NCBI RefSeq assembly: GCF_000247815.1
Contig: NC_021692.1
Coordinates: forward strand, 2,139,317-2,203,316
DNA length: 64,000 bases
DNA from: Ficedula albicollis
Lineage: Eukaryota; Chordata; Aves; Passeriformes; Muscicapidae
Direction: 5' to 3'
In this document: positions 34,916-48,830 of the stretch, one piece after another
How the letters are laid out: each line of letters begins with the position of its first letter
How positions within the stretch are numbered: position 1 is the first letter of the stretch
The notes under the pieces: model-generated
The model's database searches: none
Told to the model about the DNA's origin: nothing
Seen by the model: the letters and a program-made list of their open reading frames with translations, nothing else
Position numbers and translations under genes: made by a program

Positions 34916-37467
34916 CAGCGGGGAATGACGGGTTTGGAGCCGTGTCAGAGCTCCCTAATCCACGGGACTGAGCTGACCCGCGGGGAATCAGCTTTTCCCT
35001 AAGCATCCCATCCTTCCCTTCCCGGAGGGTAGAAAGGTTCAGGCTCCTCACGCTGAGCCTTTCTACCCCCAGGCTGTCGGGAAAGCATTTCTGCTGGGTC
35101 CTTTACCCTGCTGGAGCCGTTCTCCAACCAGCACTTGTCAGCTCCTCTTTGCCTCCTTAGCCCTGTCTTCACTTTACAGCGGCCTGAAGACACCCGGCAT
35201 CTCTCACTGGGTTCCCCAGAGGGAGGTCCAGAGGAAAACCCCGTGTCCAACACGTTAATTTTCCTTAGGCACTTGAAAAATGTGGTTGTTGGCCACAGAT
35301 TCCTAGCCCTGCCTCGGCTATGTCATTCATCTGACATAAGAGGAGGGAAAGTTCATCAGCAACCCCCCAGAAGGTCTCTGGGAGATGACCCACCACTCCA
35401 ATATTTTTGAACCAACATGTATCCCCTTAGGATCAGCCCTTTCAGCATTGCACACAAATCACTGCCAGTTCACCATCCTGGTTCCCCACACTCCACCCTG
35501 GCCAGGTGAGGGACTCCAATGAAGCCAAGTTCAACCCAACACATGAACCCATTAGGAACACTGGTCTCATCCAGCTCTCTTGGGAACTTTTCCACCTGAT
35601 CTTCAACTCAGTTAATGAAGGGAAGGGCTTGAAAACAATAACACAATCCCACAAAGATCTGCACCAGGATGATGACCTGGATAAAGAAGTTAGAATGATG
35701 TCAAAATCAGATGCTGCTTAGTGAGTCATCTGAAAAATAACCTTACAATAGAATGGGAATTAGGGAATACACCAGGCCGTGACCCATGAGGGAGAAAATG
35801 GTGGAGCAAACTCCAGCTCTGGGAGGAAATCTGTGGGGGTTTCAGGACCATGCACCTAGAACTGAAACTGTGGGCTCCAGCAATGTCTTTGGGGGGTAAC
35901 ACTGTGGGGTCCAGAGGCAACTCAGACCCTCAGGGCAATGCACAGGCCAGCAGAAGCACCATCTCCAGCTGCAGCATCCACAGCTGGAGGGAGATGCTGG
36001 AGCTGTGAGGAGCTCCATCATCTCCTCTACAGGACATTCCAGGATTTGCTACATACAACACAAGGGTGACGTCACCATGTGGGAATTCAACCAAAAAAGG
36101 TGGTCTTTGAGAAGACTTTCAGCCAGCAGCTAAGGAATAAGGCACACAAGATGGAAAGCTGGAACCCTGCACGTTCCATGTTGAAGGGAAATATAATGGG
36201 ATGTAATTAGCCATTGCAACAACAAAGAGGTAGTAATGGAATTGCCACTCTTAATTAATCTGGGAAAGCTCTGTGACCCCTGTATGCAGGAAGTGAGACC
36301 AGCTAATAGCAATGATATAAATACATTAGGCTGAAAAAGTGCTGCTAAGCCTGGGCCAGAAATAAACTGGTTTCCCTGGTGAAAAAATGGTGAATTTGGG
36401 TACCAGCAGCCAGAAGTGCAAACCTCAGCACAGCACTGCCAGGCATAGCTCCCTGAAACAGCCTGTTGAGAATCTTCAAACCCTCCTCTTCCAGGAGAGC
36501 TTGCCCTCTGCAAAGTATTTGTGGGGCTGGGGAGGAAAGGACTGAGGTGTCTGTGCTTCTTTTATCACCTGATGTTCTGCAGGTATAAAGTGATATGCCT
36601 CAGGCTGGAGAGAAGTGAGTGTCCTCAGCTGCTGTGCAATCCTAGGAATGAGGACACAGGAATCCTGACAGCCAGAGCCAACATTTCAAACAGCCATGAG
36701 AGAAAAGAGCACAGCCAATCCTGTGGAGCTTCCTCCAGCATGTCAGTGCTGGGCAAAAACCAGCTCAGGAAGAGTGCACCCCACAGCTGCTGCCCAGGGA
36801 GGGATGGGATCTCCCTGCATGGAATGAAGCACTTGCATGTGACAGAACTGTCTCTGTCCTAACTTTAAACAACTCCTTTACCTTTAAACAGCTGCATGAG
36901 AAGCTCCTGCTGGAACCCAGCCCTGTTCTGGGAGAAAGGCATCCTCAGCTGTGCTCTCATCACTGCACAGGACAAGCAGCCCCAGTTTCATTCCTATAGG
37001 ATCATCACTCTGTGTTTCCCAGGACAGACCCGCTCCAACACCCAGGTGAACATGTGGCACAAACCAGCTCGATGGCCTGGTGCCACAATGTGCTTGGGGA
37101 AGGCTGAAAGACACTTGTTTCCATCAGAACCCTCTTCAGAGCACAGCACTCACAATGGTGGAGTCTGTGCTACACCAATTCCTCATGCCTCAGTGAGGCT
37201 GTACACACAAAGGTTCTTGAGATTCCCAACATGCTAAGAACCCTTCTGCCAGCCAGGCAGTCATAGTTACCTGCTGAGGGAAAGAGCTGGTGCAGCAAAG
37301 CTCTGTCAAGCTCCTTTCACCCCTTCTTTCTCTCAATACCACACAGTAAATGTTCCTGACTGAACCAGCCAGTGATAATGCATGTTGCTCCCAGCTCTTC
37401 TCACCTGGAGAAGAATGTATGCCCACAAATGTTAATTGATGTGCACTGTACATGTTTTAAAAAATAC
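34916..37467. other. intergenic DNA between YBX1 promoter and PPIH 3' end
   Basis: No exon, RNA gene or confident transposon was recognised. Open frames are short and unlike known proteins. Confidence 0.5.
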
Positions 37468-37473
37468 TTTATT
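37468..37473 (-). terminator. PPIH: distal candidate poly(A) signal for PPIH
   Basis: TTTATT on the plus strand (AATAAA on the minus), about 2.2 kb beyond the PPIH stop. A nearer candidate is at 38696-38701. A GTAAGT donor-like site in the 3' flank (plus-strand ACTTAC at 39680-39685) would allow a separate terminal 3'UTR exon. The choice is not decided by sequence. Confidence 0.35.
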
Positions 37474-37489
37474 TACATTTCAAAATGCT

Positions 37490-37885
<396 letters not shown>

Positions 37886-38695
37886 GTCCATTATTAAATA
37901 ATTTCAGGAGAAGCTCAAGAGCAGGGTCTGGCCTGTGGAGAAGTCTGGGGCAGTGGGTGAGCTGGCTGGAATTGGAATTGCATGCAGCCAGCACAGGTCT
38001 AATCACCAGTAAGAGAACACTGAAAGGAAGAAGAAACAGGTCTGAAATGCTGGACAGCCATTCCTAACAGATCCTACAACAGCCAGGCTGTGCAGTGACA
38101 CTGGAGGGGCACACAGTGATTTTAAGTGCATGCCAGTAGCTCCACACACCAGCTCTCATCATCCAGTGAACTCAGGAGCCCTCCTGGGTCTGCCTGCCAG
38201 GCAACCACATCTACTTCTGCAGTTAAAAGCAACAGTGCCTGTTTCTCTCAGCTGATTTTCAAGGATCTTGACAAGTAGATGATGTGGATGTCTGACATCA
38301 GGCAATGCAAAAGCTGTTCTCATCCCCAGTCAGATGAGAGACATGAGGGTGCAGCAAGGCTGTTCCTAAGACATGGCTGGGAAATAAGGGAGGTGGCACC
38401 AGCCTTGTACCTATGAATGAAAAGCTTCCAGGCTCAAGCTGGGCATTGGGCAGAGATCCTGTACTCCAAACTAAAATGATAAGCAAGTCTGGGCCTGAGG
38501 ACCACCCTAAAGGGAACCCAACCCTTTAACACAGCTCTGCAAGAAAAGGGACAACCTTGCTAGCAGGCTTTTTCCAAAAGCCTGTAAATGCCACCAGAAG
38601 TACCAGAGGAATGGAAGAATGATTACATTCCCTGTTGTCACTTCATCAAATAGCAAAAGCTCCCAAAAGTCTGAAGTGCTGCAGGTCTCCAAGAC

Positions 38696-38701
38696 TTTAT
38701 T
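38696..38701 (-). terminator. PPIH: proximal candidate poly(A) signal for PPIH
   Basis: Minus-strand AATAAA about 1.0 kb beyond the PPIH stop codon. Confidence 0.4.
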
Positions 38702-38974
38702 ACAAAAGAGGGAACATTGTGAGCAATTCCAGTTGCCTTTGGATATCATTTAATGGAAGGTCAAAAATTGTGGCTGTGTGCTTTTGTCAGAGCTGCCTCC
38801 TGAAATTTGGAAAAAATCAGCATTCAAAAGGCTAATACAGCAGATTTTTGACAAGCTGCAGCCCAACACACTGAATTCTAGATAGATTTGTTTAAATACC
38901 TGTGTTTTTTACAATAAAGTAAGCAGACAAATGGAAACAGAGTACTGTATGTTAGCCTGAGAGTACTGGTTTAA

Positions 38975-39106
38975 TCAAAATGAAGCCTGAATAACAGTAA
39001 ACAGTAGAAACATCTCCCTTCAGATAAGGACAGTGGTACATCAAAATGAAGCCTGAATAACAGTAAACAGTGGAAATATCTCCCTTCAGATAAGGACAGT
39101 GATAAT
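38975..39106. repeat. 66-bp tandem duplication
   Basis: Two adjacent copies starting TCAAAATGAAGCCTGAATAA at 38975 and 39041, differing at only a few bases (AGTAGAAACATC versus AGTGGAAATATC). They lie downstream of the PPIH stop codon. Confidence 0.9.
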
Positions 39107-39706
39107 TTTTTTTCAAGTTAAGGTAAAACTGTGTAAAATGGTAATTCCTTGGTCCTTCAGTGGTGTCAGTCCTACAGCTGTACTGAACAAGGAGACTCAA
39201 GTCCTCCCTCTTTCTCTCCTTTTCTTGATCCCTGCCTGTCCCACCCATGGATACTCTGCTTTTTGTAGCTGTTGGAAAGTTCTCCAATCTGCAGGTCAAA
39301 GTGAGGCCTCCCACCAACCAGACTGCCTGGGTAATGCCAGATGGATTACTGCTGAAATTCCCTTTCATCCACTTTAGAGTCGAGGCTTCAAGACAGCCTA
39401 ACCCAACCCAAGAAAAAGCTCCCACAAACCCATCTCCCCTCAACTGCAGCTGCAAAATCTTATCCCTGCTGTGCTGCCTCTGGTGTTTGTGCAGCTTGGA
39501 GGGAAGCCAGTTTTGGGACTTCAGCTGGCAAAAAAGGAATGCTGTTAGAGAAGCACTTCCTGGTGTTTCACTGAGCTGAGACAGCTCTCTGCAGGTTCAA
39601 AGGAATGTGAAAATAAGTCAAGAGAAAAGTAAGAAGCAGAACAGCCCAGAGTTCATGGCACTGTGCCTGTGAAGACTGAGACTTACCACATTGCTCCTTC
39701 ACCACT

Positions 39707-42700
39707 TCACATTTCTCCACACTGAGAAATCACAACTGGCAACTTGGGTTTGTTATTGGGACCCGTAGGCACATTCTGGGGACAAACAAATACAGAACAT
39801 CAAAATTTATAAAAGCAGTGACAGGTACTAGAAGATTGGCTAAGAGGTATCTCTGTAACATGAGGAGCAGGGAATTCCAGACACAGCTCTGAGGAACAGA
39901 AAAGCACCATTGCACATCTGGCAACAGGCCCAACCATGAGCTGGTGAATTCTCCCTATGAGCAGAGGTTTGGGACACAGACCAGAGGCTGGTCCTTTGAA
40001 CTGGAGGGAAGCAACAGAGCAAAAACTGGAGAGCTCTTCATGAAGATACTTGAGGCTGCCCTGGCTTTGATACTAAAAGCAGCTGCCACAAGCAAAACCA
40101 ACTTGTGTTCATACAGGAAGGAAAGAGACAGTGCCAAAGCAACCTTCATTCTGAACCTCCTGATGTGCTGGACACAGCTGTTCTCTGAATCTCTAATTTT
40201 CTTTACTTGGGTCTCACTGCACTGATACCCAAAGGAGGCTCACCACAACCCTCCAGCAGATTATACCATGCTGTACAACTCCTGCCATGTGACCTTTTCT
40301 CAAAGCCCAACAGCTCTGTGTTTTTCCTGCTTTCTAGATTAGAGGGCCTTTATGCACATTATTTCACATGTGTCATGGAGTCAATGCTGGATGTCTCAGA
40401 GAACTTGCTGCTATTTGTTAAATCTACTCATTATCCTGCCATGACACCCAGGCCTAATGCTGGCAGCAATTACCACCCGGACTGTATTTATCTTCAGCTC
40501 CTGGAAGCCCATCAGGAGATTAGTTTAATTTTTCTTATTAAACACGCTGATCATGGATCAGCAGAACTGATGATTTTGCATCCACTGAATAATCCCAGGC
40601 AATAGCAAAGAAGTGAGATGCTTTACACTCTTGTCTGAGCTGCTGATGGAACAACTTTTTAATTCAGCCTCCTGAACAAATGCAAAGCAAATAAAGCCAA
40701 GAACGCAATCCCCGCTCAGAGACCATCACAGTCACAAGATCCTAGCATTTCCAAAGCCAGCTCATATGACAGCCTGTGCTTCAACAGATTTCCTGCTACA
40801 TTATAATGATGACAACCAGTTATCAACACTGGTATTCCCTGGTATCCTGTAAACAGACAGCAGGAGAGAACAGGACAACCCTACTTAATCCTGCACATGA
40901 CTTTTCAATGCAGACATCCACAGGGAAGTAGCCATATGAAAACTTACTTCAATTTTTCTCATGACCAACAGCCCATCGACAATTTTACCTAGAATGAGAA
41001 AATTTATTCACTTCAATATGGCTATTTTTTATCTTTGTTCCCCCCCACTCATCACAGGTACATGCATTTTTGTCCTTCCTGAAAAGCCCTCTGCATTGTG
41101 TAGCTTTTGGCCACTTCAGGGTTTGTTACTGGTCTATAAACTCATAAAGGAAACAATCCCTCTTCAAACATTCTCCACACTCAGCACAGATTAAGTGCCT
41201 TCTCCCATCACAGGGGTGGTGTGTGTAGAAATTTGGGGTTTGAGACCACCAGCTTAAGACTGGCTTGGAACTCCTACAGTTCAACCAGCAGTAAATGCAA
41301 GTTAGCAGATATGGTTTCACAGAATTACTGTCCAAAACTCTGCCGATAGTGGAGAAGAAAGGAACTTTCCATTCATATGTGCCTTCTGCACTGGCACAAG
41401 GATTTGTGTACAAATACAGTACACTGAACACTGATCTGGATTAAAGCTAACCTGTGAAAAAACGATTCAACAGTGATCCCTCACAGTATCAGATTGCCCA
41501 GATCCCTCAGACAGCACAAGGAGGAGGCACCCCAGGGAATGATCACAGCCCCAAAGCTGCCAGAGCTTCAGGAGAATTTTGACATGTTCTCATGAATAGA
41601 AGTTGACCCTGATGATCCCTCTGGTCCCCTCCCAGTTCAGAAGATTCTGATTGTCACTATTTATTTGAACAGCTGCCCTGCAGGGATGTCTGTGAGCTGG
41701 CACTCCAGGACTTTTACTGCAGCTACTCACCAAACACAACGTGTTTCCCATCCAACCAATCACACTTGGAGCACGTGATGAAGAACTGGCAGCCGTTGGT
41801 ACTCGGACCACTGTTTGCCTGGGGGTGGAGAATGGCAAAATACAACAAGTTTACAATTTCAGACTGGCCAAAACTGAAGGCAGACACATAAAGAAAAGGT
41901 GTTGCTCAAGACTGTAATATTTTTAGTTTATTTCTAGACAAACCAAAGGAAACAAGATAAATCTGCAGGAGAGCGCCCTGTGCTGGGATGTAGCACGTCA
42001 CCACCTCTGGTCACACCAGAATGCACAAGAGCCACGTCACCAACTAGTTATTATTTTCTATAAAGGTGTTCAATACAAGGCTGTGCCAAAGTCCAGGCTC
42101 TAGAGCACACTCCTGAAAAAAAGGCTGAACTTTTTGGTGACGAGTATTTATTGGCTGCAGCATTACCTTGAGGAAAACTAAATGCTAGAAAGCAGGGCAA
42201 GGAAAAAAACCCTGATTTCTGGTTTTGGGAAGGTTTTCTCAGAATAAAAAATTAAAAATTAAAATTTCAATGATCATGATGAGAAAAATAACAGCTGTAT
42301 TGGTACAGGGCTCACAGGAACTGTGGGATGCAGATGTGAAATTTTATTCACACCCAAGTACAAAACCCAGAGCATTTGCACTCTGTTAAGAAAACATCTC
42401 TGCAACACTGAAGGTCACTTGGGATATTGACAACCAGGAGCTACTAAAGCAAGTTTCTGTCCTGATGAGTGAACTGGTCAAGTTATGCAGCTGAAGAACT
42501 GCAAAGGATAGGGTCGTCTTGGCTTTCTAGTTAATGCAAGCCAGCTTCAAAAGGATCCAGCTGGGATCCATGGTTTGACCCAGTATAATGATTTAGAGCC
42601 ATGCCACTTAACATAAAGCTGGCAACACTGGAGTGAATCCCTTCTCTCACACCACAGCTGCTTAGCTGGGCCATGACACCTCTTTTAGGGCCATGTTTGC

Positions 42701-45700
42701 AACATGGATGAATAACTAACCCAAATGATGAAATGTCCTAAGCAAGTGGTTTTAAGGGCAGAGCAGCTGAAAGAGCTGGGGAAGAAGCAGTTGTGAATAG
42801 GAACACTGAAGCACTGGCTTTCCATTCCAAAAGTCAGGGTATTGTTCCTACCAGACAATGTGCAATGGTTGCAGTTTCTCCTACTATGTTGAAATGGAAG
42901 GTCTGTTTTAAAAGATACCATGGTAACACTGCTGTGGCTTTGGAACTCCCAAATCTCTCTGTTTCATCCTTGCCAAGGTCAGTGTTTGATAACAGTATCA
43001 GGAAAGAAGAAAACACCACCAACTCTCAACTGTATGAAAACTGTTAGAATTAAGCTCTTCTGAAAGCAATCAAGCCAAGCCTGTCCCAGAGCTCCAACAG
43101 GCAGCAAAGAAAGGATGCTGCAGGATCAGGACTATTGTGTTACTCTACATATTAACCCATAAGTAGCTGCTTGACTAGCAGTTACAAAGCAGACCTTATA
43201 CCCAATGGCAGAGATTCTGCTGTCCAGCAAATACTGCATACATTTAGGAAAAGGGCACAGAGAAAGTGCCAAAAGCTTTTTAGTCCATAATGTCATTATT
43301 TTATACTCACCATAGAAAGCAGGCCAGGAGCAGAGTGTTTCAGCTTGAAGTTTTCATCTGCAAAAGGACCCCTATATATACTGGCTACACCAGTGCCATC
43401 TCCCTGCATGAGAGGTACCCAGTCAGCCACAGCATTTACTGTAGCAACTGCTACAGAACAATTCAATTTAAAAATTAATTTAAAATCTCCGAGCAAGAGG
43501 AAAAAGCAAAATGGATGTTCTGTATTGCCTTTTACTTACACCAGCAGTGAACACATTTACTGTTTAATTTCTGAACAGGAACAGCAACTGGTTTCTAACT
43601 ACAGTTCACCATTCCTATATTGGCAGAAGCCCATGGAGATGATAAGTTTAAGTCCAAGCCTCTCAGAGTGAAGTGGAGGCTACAGATTGCTTGGTACAGA
43701 TCCATCAGGACTTGGAAGGGAACAGGGAGGAGACACAGAAGTATGGGCTGGTGTGACTAAGAAAGCAGAAGTGGTTGCATGGCAAAAGTTGGCTTACAGT
43801 GGGTTTATGTATTTCACCCTATTTTCTGTGACTTAACCAGAAACAGGAGAGCAATCTCTCTGTCCTGCAAGGACAGTTTCTAAAATAAAGACTTTCTAGT
43901 TTGTGCTGTACTTTCTACTAAGTCCAGACATCTTGTGCTTAACTACAAGCCCAAGCACTCAGATCTCAGGACACTAACAATGAAAGCAGCAGGGGCTGTG
44001 ACAGCCCACAAGTTCAGAACTCTGCAGAAGCCTGGCAGATGGTTCACATCAGACACACTGACTTGGGGGGACTGCTGAAAGGCCATCCTGCCCCTGGGTC
44101 CAGCCTTGCAGAAGTGTTCCTGTATGATGACATAAGGACTGAGCAGGGACCCTTCAACAGGGTCCTTAAATATGCTGCAGTGAGGAACCCTCCAGGAAAG
44201 CTGCAGAAGCAATGCAAATGAGTATCTCTGGTATAGTCACTTAAATTTACTATTGTGACAGTTAATTCCATTTCTGTGTTGAGCTTCCCTTTCTGTGTCA
44301 CTTCAGACCTTTCTTCTGCCTTGCTACAACTTCTCTCCCTTCGTTGCCTTTCTGCTTAACATATATGGTCTTTATAGGCCTAACTTAACAGAACAATAAG
44401 ATATCAGTAATATACCACATGCAGCTCCACATCTTTTCCTTTACTTGCCCAGCTTTTGTTTGTTTTCCTCCTGCTCTCTGTAGTTTACTTAAACTTTTGG
44501 CTCTGAGACAGAAATTTGCACTCTGTCTCAGGGGTCAGTGTGACTGTGCTTGCTCCCCAAGTGGCTCTGTAATAAATATAAAATATAAATTCCAAATACT
44601 GGAGCAATCTGTAAAGCTGGTTGAGGTGAGTGGAAGTAATACACTGGGACACCTCAGCAGTGTCACAATTAGCAACTACCCCAGAGTCTGGTGTTGCTGT
44701 GTCATTACTTCTCTCAAATTCTTTCATGCAACCAAGTTTTATATTGAAAAGGCTTTATCACTTCCCTCATATTTTGAAACACTTCCAAAAATAAAATAAT
44801 TTTACTAGGTCCTAGAACAGTGAAGAGATCCTGTGGCCCTTCAGCCTTACTCCTATATTCTGCTCATCCCCATGTCAGAGCATGACCACCATTGTGGGTG
44901 CAAAGTCTTTTCTATTTTGGGACAAATTAGTAACAAAAGGCTAGTTTTGATTGAAATGATGCCTTACATTACACACTGGGTACTGTACCTAGGGTCTATC
45001 TACAATGTGAATTGAAATTCACAGAGGTTTTTGTCTGGAGGAAGATAACAGAAGGGGGAAGGAAAAAAGTGCAAAAAAACATTTTCAAGTTTTGAAAGCT
45101 CCCAGGGTATTGCCAGGCTATTGTAGAGAGAAAATATTTTGGGAAGCATGTGTGTTCACCCAAGGCTCCAGATTTGCTTTCGAGTGGTCTGTTGCAGTAA
45201 GATGGCAGCAATGCTATGAGGACATCTCCAGTTACTACTGGATACCTCAAAAAAGAAAGAGATCCCACAAATCAGCACAGACCCTTGGAAACAGCAGCAT
45301 GTTATAGCATAGAGGAAAAGGACAAAAGGAGTACTGGAGTACATACATTTACGAAGTCACCTCCTTGGATCATGAAATCCTTTATTACCCTAAAGGAGTA
45401 AAACAACACTTAGTTCTCAGTGGCCAAAGGCCTCAAGAAGCTCAGTGTAAGGAGAAAAGGGGTTCTGCCTTGCTGTGCAACACTGGTTAACAGTATGTGA
45501 ATGCTGCAGCCTAAAATCTACAACAAATGCTAATTAGTGGTTGATATGAGGTCATTTAGAACTCATTGCTTTTGTCCAGGGATAGCGATTAGGTGATAGA
45601 TGCCATATCTGCCATGGCACACCAGAAACAGGGGATTCCTCCCAGTAGGGAGGGCAGCATCCCCAGGTCCCCCAAAGCTCCAAAATTACATTAGCCATGA

Positions 45701-47312
45701 TCCACAAATGTCTCCAACACCAGTAATAACTCAAAGCAGGTCACAAAATCCCATATGGCTCAGGCTGCTCTTTAGTGTCTAAACAACAATAGATGGTTTA
45801 CCTGTGGAAAGTGCTTCCTTTATAACCTATAGGGACACCATCTTTCCTGTAAGGAAGTGAAAAGGAGAATTATTGCAACCTGATGGATATCCCAACACAA
45901 AATTCTCCCAACAGTTCAGAGTCCCAAAGGGTTGCCCTCTACATCAGCAGCTGCCTTGAGATACAATCAAGTGCTGCAGCCTCTCAGCTGCTGCTGTTGG
46001 AGGCAAAAAGAAGCCTCAGTGGGCTCTGCACAAGAAATGACTGTTCCCTGCAACATCCACACCAACGTCTTCACAGGATCCCACTGCAATGTGCAGAATG
46101 AGCAGGTGGGCTTTGCAGACAGGGCTTTTTAGAGCCAGCTGGGCACAAAAAAAGACGTATCAAAAAGGGAAACCTGCCATCTCTGTGAGTCTCCAAGCCC
46201 CTCACAAGCTCCTAAGAATGGATTTCTCTTCCATTTTGTATTGGTACAACATGAAAAAGTTCAAGATTAACTCCTTTCAGTGGGAAAGAAATGACAATTC
46301 ACTTACCTGAATTCACCTGTACAAAACTGCCTGGCAAACAAAAAGAGAGCAGAGTGTTAGGTTCATATGAATTCTGAGGGCTGCACCAACCGGTGCACAT
46401 GATTTCCCTTATTTTGTCAGAGATGTTCCCAGAGCAACAGGAATAGGAAATGGCAACTCCTTCCCCGTGCCATTTCAAAACATTTTCTGTGCTCTTTGTG
46501 GTGAGGAGGTCAGAGAGTTAACACCAAGGTTGTAAGAGAGTGAATGTGGGGCAGGCACTGTGTTTGACAGAGACCAGAGTGTGTCCATCCCTCCGATGGA
46601 AGTGGGATTTCACATGGTGCATCCCTGAGCTGATGGCAGGAGAATGGGGGGGCCAGGAGACCTCCACCATGGCACAAGGCACTGCCTGCTCTAAATGCAA
46701 GGAGCAAATCAGGAGGCTCCAGAGAGGAAGCAGAGGGGGATCCCTTCCAGCCAGAGAGACCAGGGTGCCACAGCATCTCTGAGAACAGACACAAAGCAGG
46801 TGAAGCACTTTGGGACGAGTGTCAGCAAAAACCCATTTCTGCACCTGAAAGCCTTTGCAGCTCCAGTTCGAGCTGCAGGAACGGCAGCCCCTCATTACCT
46901 GAAGTTCTCTGCTGTTTTGGGTACAACATCTGCGAACAGCTCGATCTTCATGCGGCCGACCTCCTGAGGAGACGGGGGCCAGGTGAGCGTTGAGAATCCA
47001 GGCTCTAATCCATACCCCCAAGTCATGCCAGTTTTCTGGGTACCAAAGCACACCCACACTCGAGTTGGAGGCTCCTGTGCTCAGACAAGGAGGATAATGG
47101 ACACCACACGACTAATTCTGCAATGACAGTGTATGTTTAATTGGTAAAGGACTGCATTTTCTATCCTTTTTTAACCCAGGTCACAGTGCCAAAGGACTGC
47201 CTGATGTTTGAGGTTCCTTTCAGGTATTTTCTTCATTGAGATGCACTGTTCTTAAGGCTACTGTGGTTGCAAAGCACAGTATATATATATACACATGTAT
47301 GTACACATACAT

Positions 47313-47363
<51 letters not shown>

Positions 47364-47489
47364 AACACACAGGGCCCACTCACACAAACCCAGTCTCCTC
47401 ATCCACCCCCGCTCATCCCCATCCCCACAGCCCCTCCCGATGCAGCCCTGCTCCTCACGGCCGCAGTGACCCCACAGCCCCGCTCTCCG

Positions 47490-47528
<39 letters not shown>

Positions 47529-47723
47529 CTCTCCGCCCGCCCCTCACAGCGCTCCCCACACGCCGAACCCCCGGCACCGCCCGCGCTCTCTCATCCCCTC
47601 AACACCCCGGCACCCCCAGTTATCCCGCAGTCCCTCCCCGTTCCGGGGCACCCCCCCCTGCCCGCCGATGGTGACATCGAAGAAAACCACGGGGTTGTTG
47701 GGATTCGCGGCCAGCGCCGACAT
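39707..47723 (-). CDS. PPIH: peptidyl-prolyl isomerase H (cyclophilin H, USA-CypH), nine coding exons
   Basis: Cyclophilin of the U4/U6.U5 tri-snRNP that binds PRPF4 and aids spliceosome assembly in the nucleus. Exons in transcript order: 47723-47658, 46963-46899, 46330-46307, 45846-45802, 45389-45347, 43403-43311, 41818-41731, 40988-40948 and 39775-39707. They total 534 bases, 177 aa, the same length as human. Catalytic-site residues of the family are present: Arg and Phe in FHR...[10 protein letters not shown], the Gln-Phe-Phe of NGCQFFIT, and Trp-Leu-Asp in [11 protein letters not shown]. It ends VVISQCGEM. All phases agree. The exon 1 donor is abnormal: after the last codon (CAG) comes a run of eight G instead of GT, most likely a base-call error in GC-rich DNA. 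Gene order YBX1-PPIH and orientation match human. Confidence 0.97.
47279..47371. repeat. (TA)n/(CA)n microsatellite
   Basis: Short TA repeats followed by CACA repeats with CAAACA interruptions, in PPIH intron 1. Confidence 0.95.
47490..47527. repeat. 38-base poly-C tract in PPIH intron 1
   Basis: Flanked on both sides by CGCTCTCCGCCC, again suggesting a short tandem repeat collapsed into C. Confidence 0.75.
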
Positions 47724-48151
<428 letters not shown>

Positions 48152-48214
48152 GCCGGGCCGGGCGGCGTGAGGGGCCGGGCCGGGCCGGGCGGGAGGCGGG
48201 CGGTGAGTGCGGGC

Positions 48215-48830
48215 TGTGTCCGGGCGTGTCCAGACCGTACCCTGCCTGTGTCCGCCCTGTGTCCGAGCTGTGTCCAGGGTGTGTCCAGGGTTTCAGTGTG
48301 CCCAGTCTGTGCCCAGTCTGTTCCCAGGCTGTCCGGGGTGTCCAGGCTGTGCCCAGGTGCGCCCAGGCTGTGCCCAGGCTGTGTCCAGGCTGTGTCCAGG
48401 CTGTGCCCAGGCTGTGTCCAGGGTGTGTCCAGACCGTGCCCAGGTGTGCCCAGGCTGTGTCCAGGCTGTGCCCAGGTGTGCCCAGGCTGTGCCCAGGTGC
48501 GCCCAGGCTTTGTCCAGGCTCTGTGCCCAGTCTGTTCCCAGGCTGTCCGGGGTGTCCAGGCTGTGCCCAGGTGCGCCCAGGCTGTGCCCAGGCTGTGTCC
48601 AGGCTGTGTCCAGGCTGTGCCCAGGCTGTGTCCAGGGTGTGTCCAGACCGTGCCCAGGTGTGCCCAGGCTGTGCCCAACTGTGTCCAGGTGTGTCCAGAC
48701 CGTGCCCAGGCTGTGCCCAGGTGTGCCCAGCTGTGCCCAGGCTGTGTCCAGGGTGTGTCCAGACCGTGCCCAGGTGTGCCCAGGCTGTGCCCAAGCTGTG
48801 TCCAGGCGTGCTCAGAGTGTCCAGAGTAGT
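48215..48830. repeat. minisatellite of 10-13 bp units with a 214-bp higher-order repeat
   Basis: Built of TGTGCCCAGGC and TGTGTCCAGGC units with variants GTGCGCCCAGG and GTGTCCAGACC. A larger block starting GCCCAGTCTGTTCCCAGGCT recurs at 48311 and 48525, offset 214 bases. The unit composition leaves several frames open on both strands, giving spurious frames of over 300 codons. Confidence 0.92.

Noticed and set aside
39952..40225. Open frames near 40.0-40.6 kb as extra genes
   Set aside because: They lie in PPIH intron 8, overlap on both strands and match no known domain.
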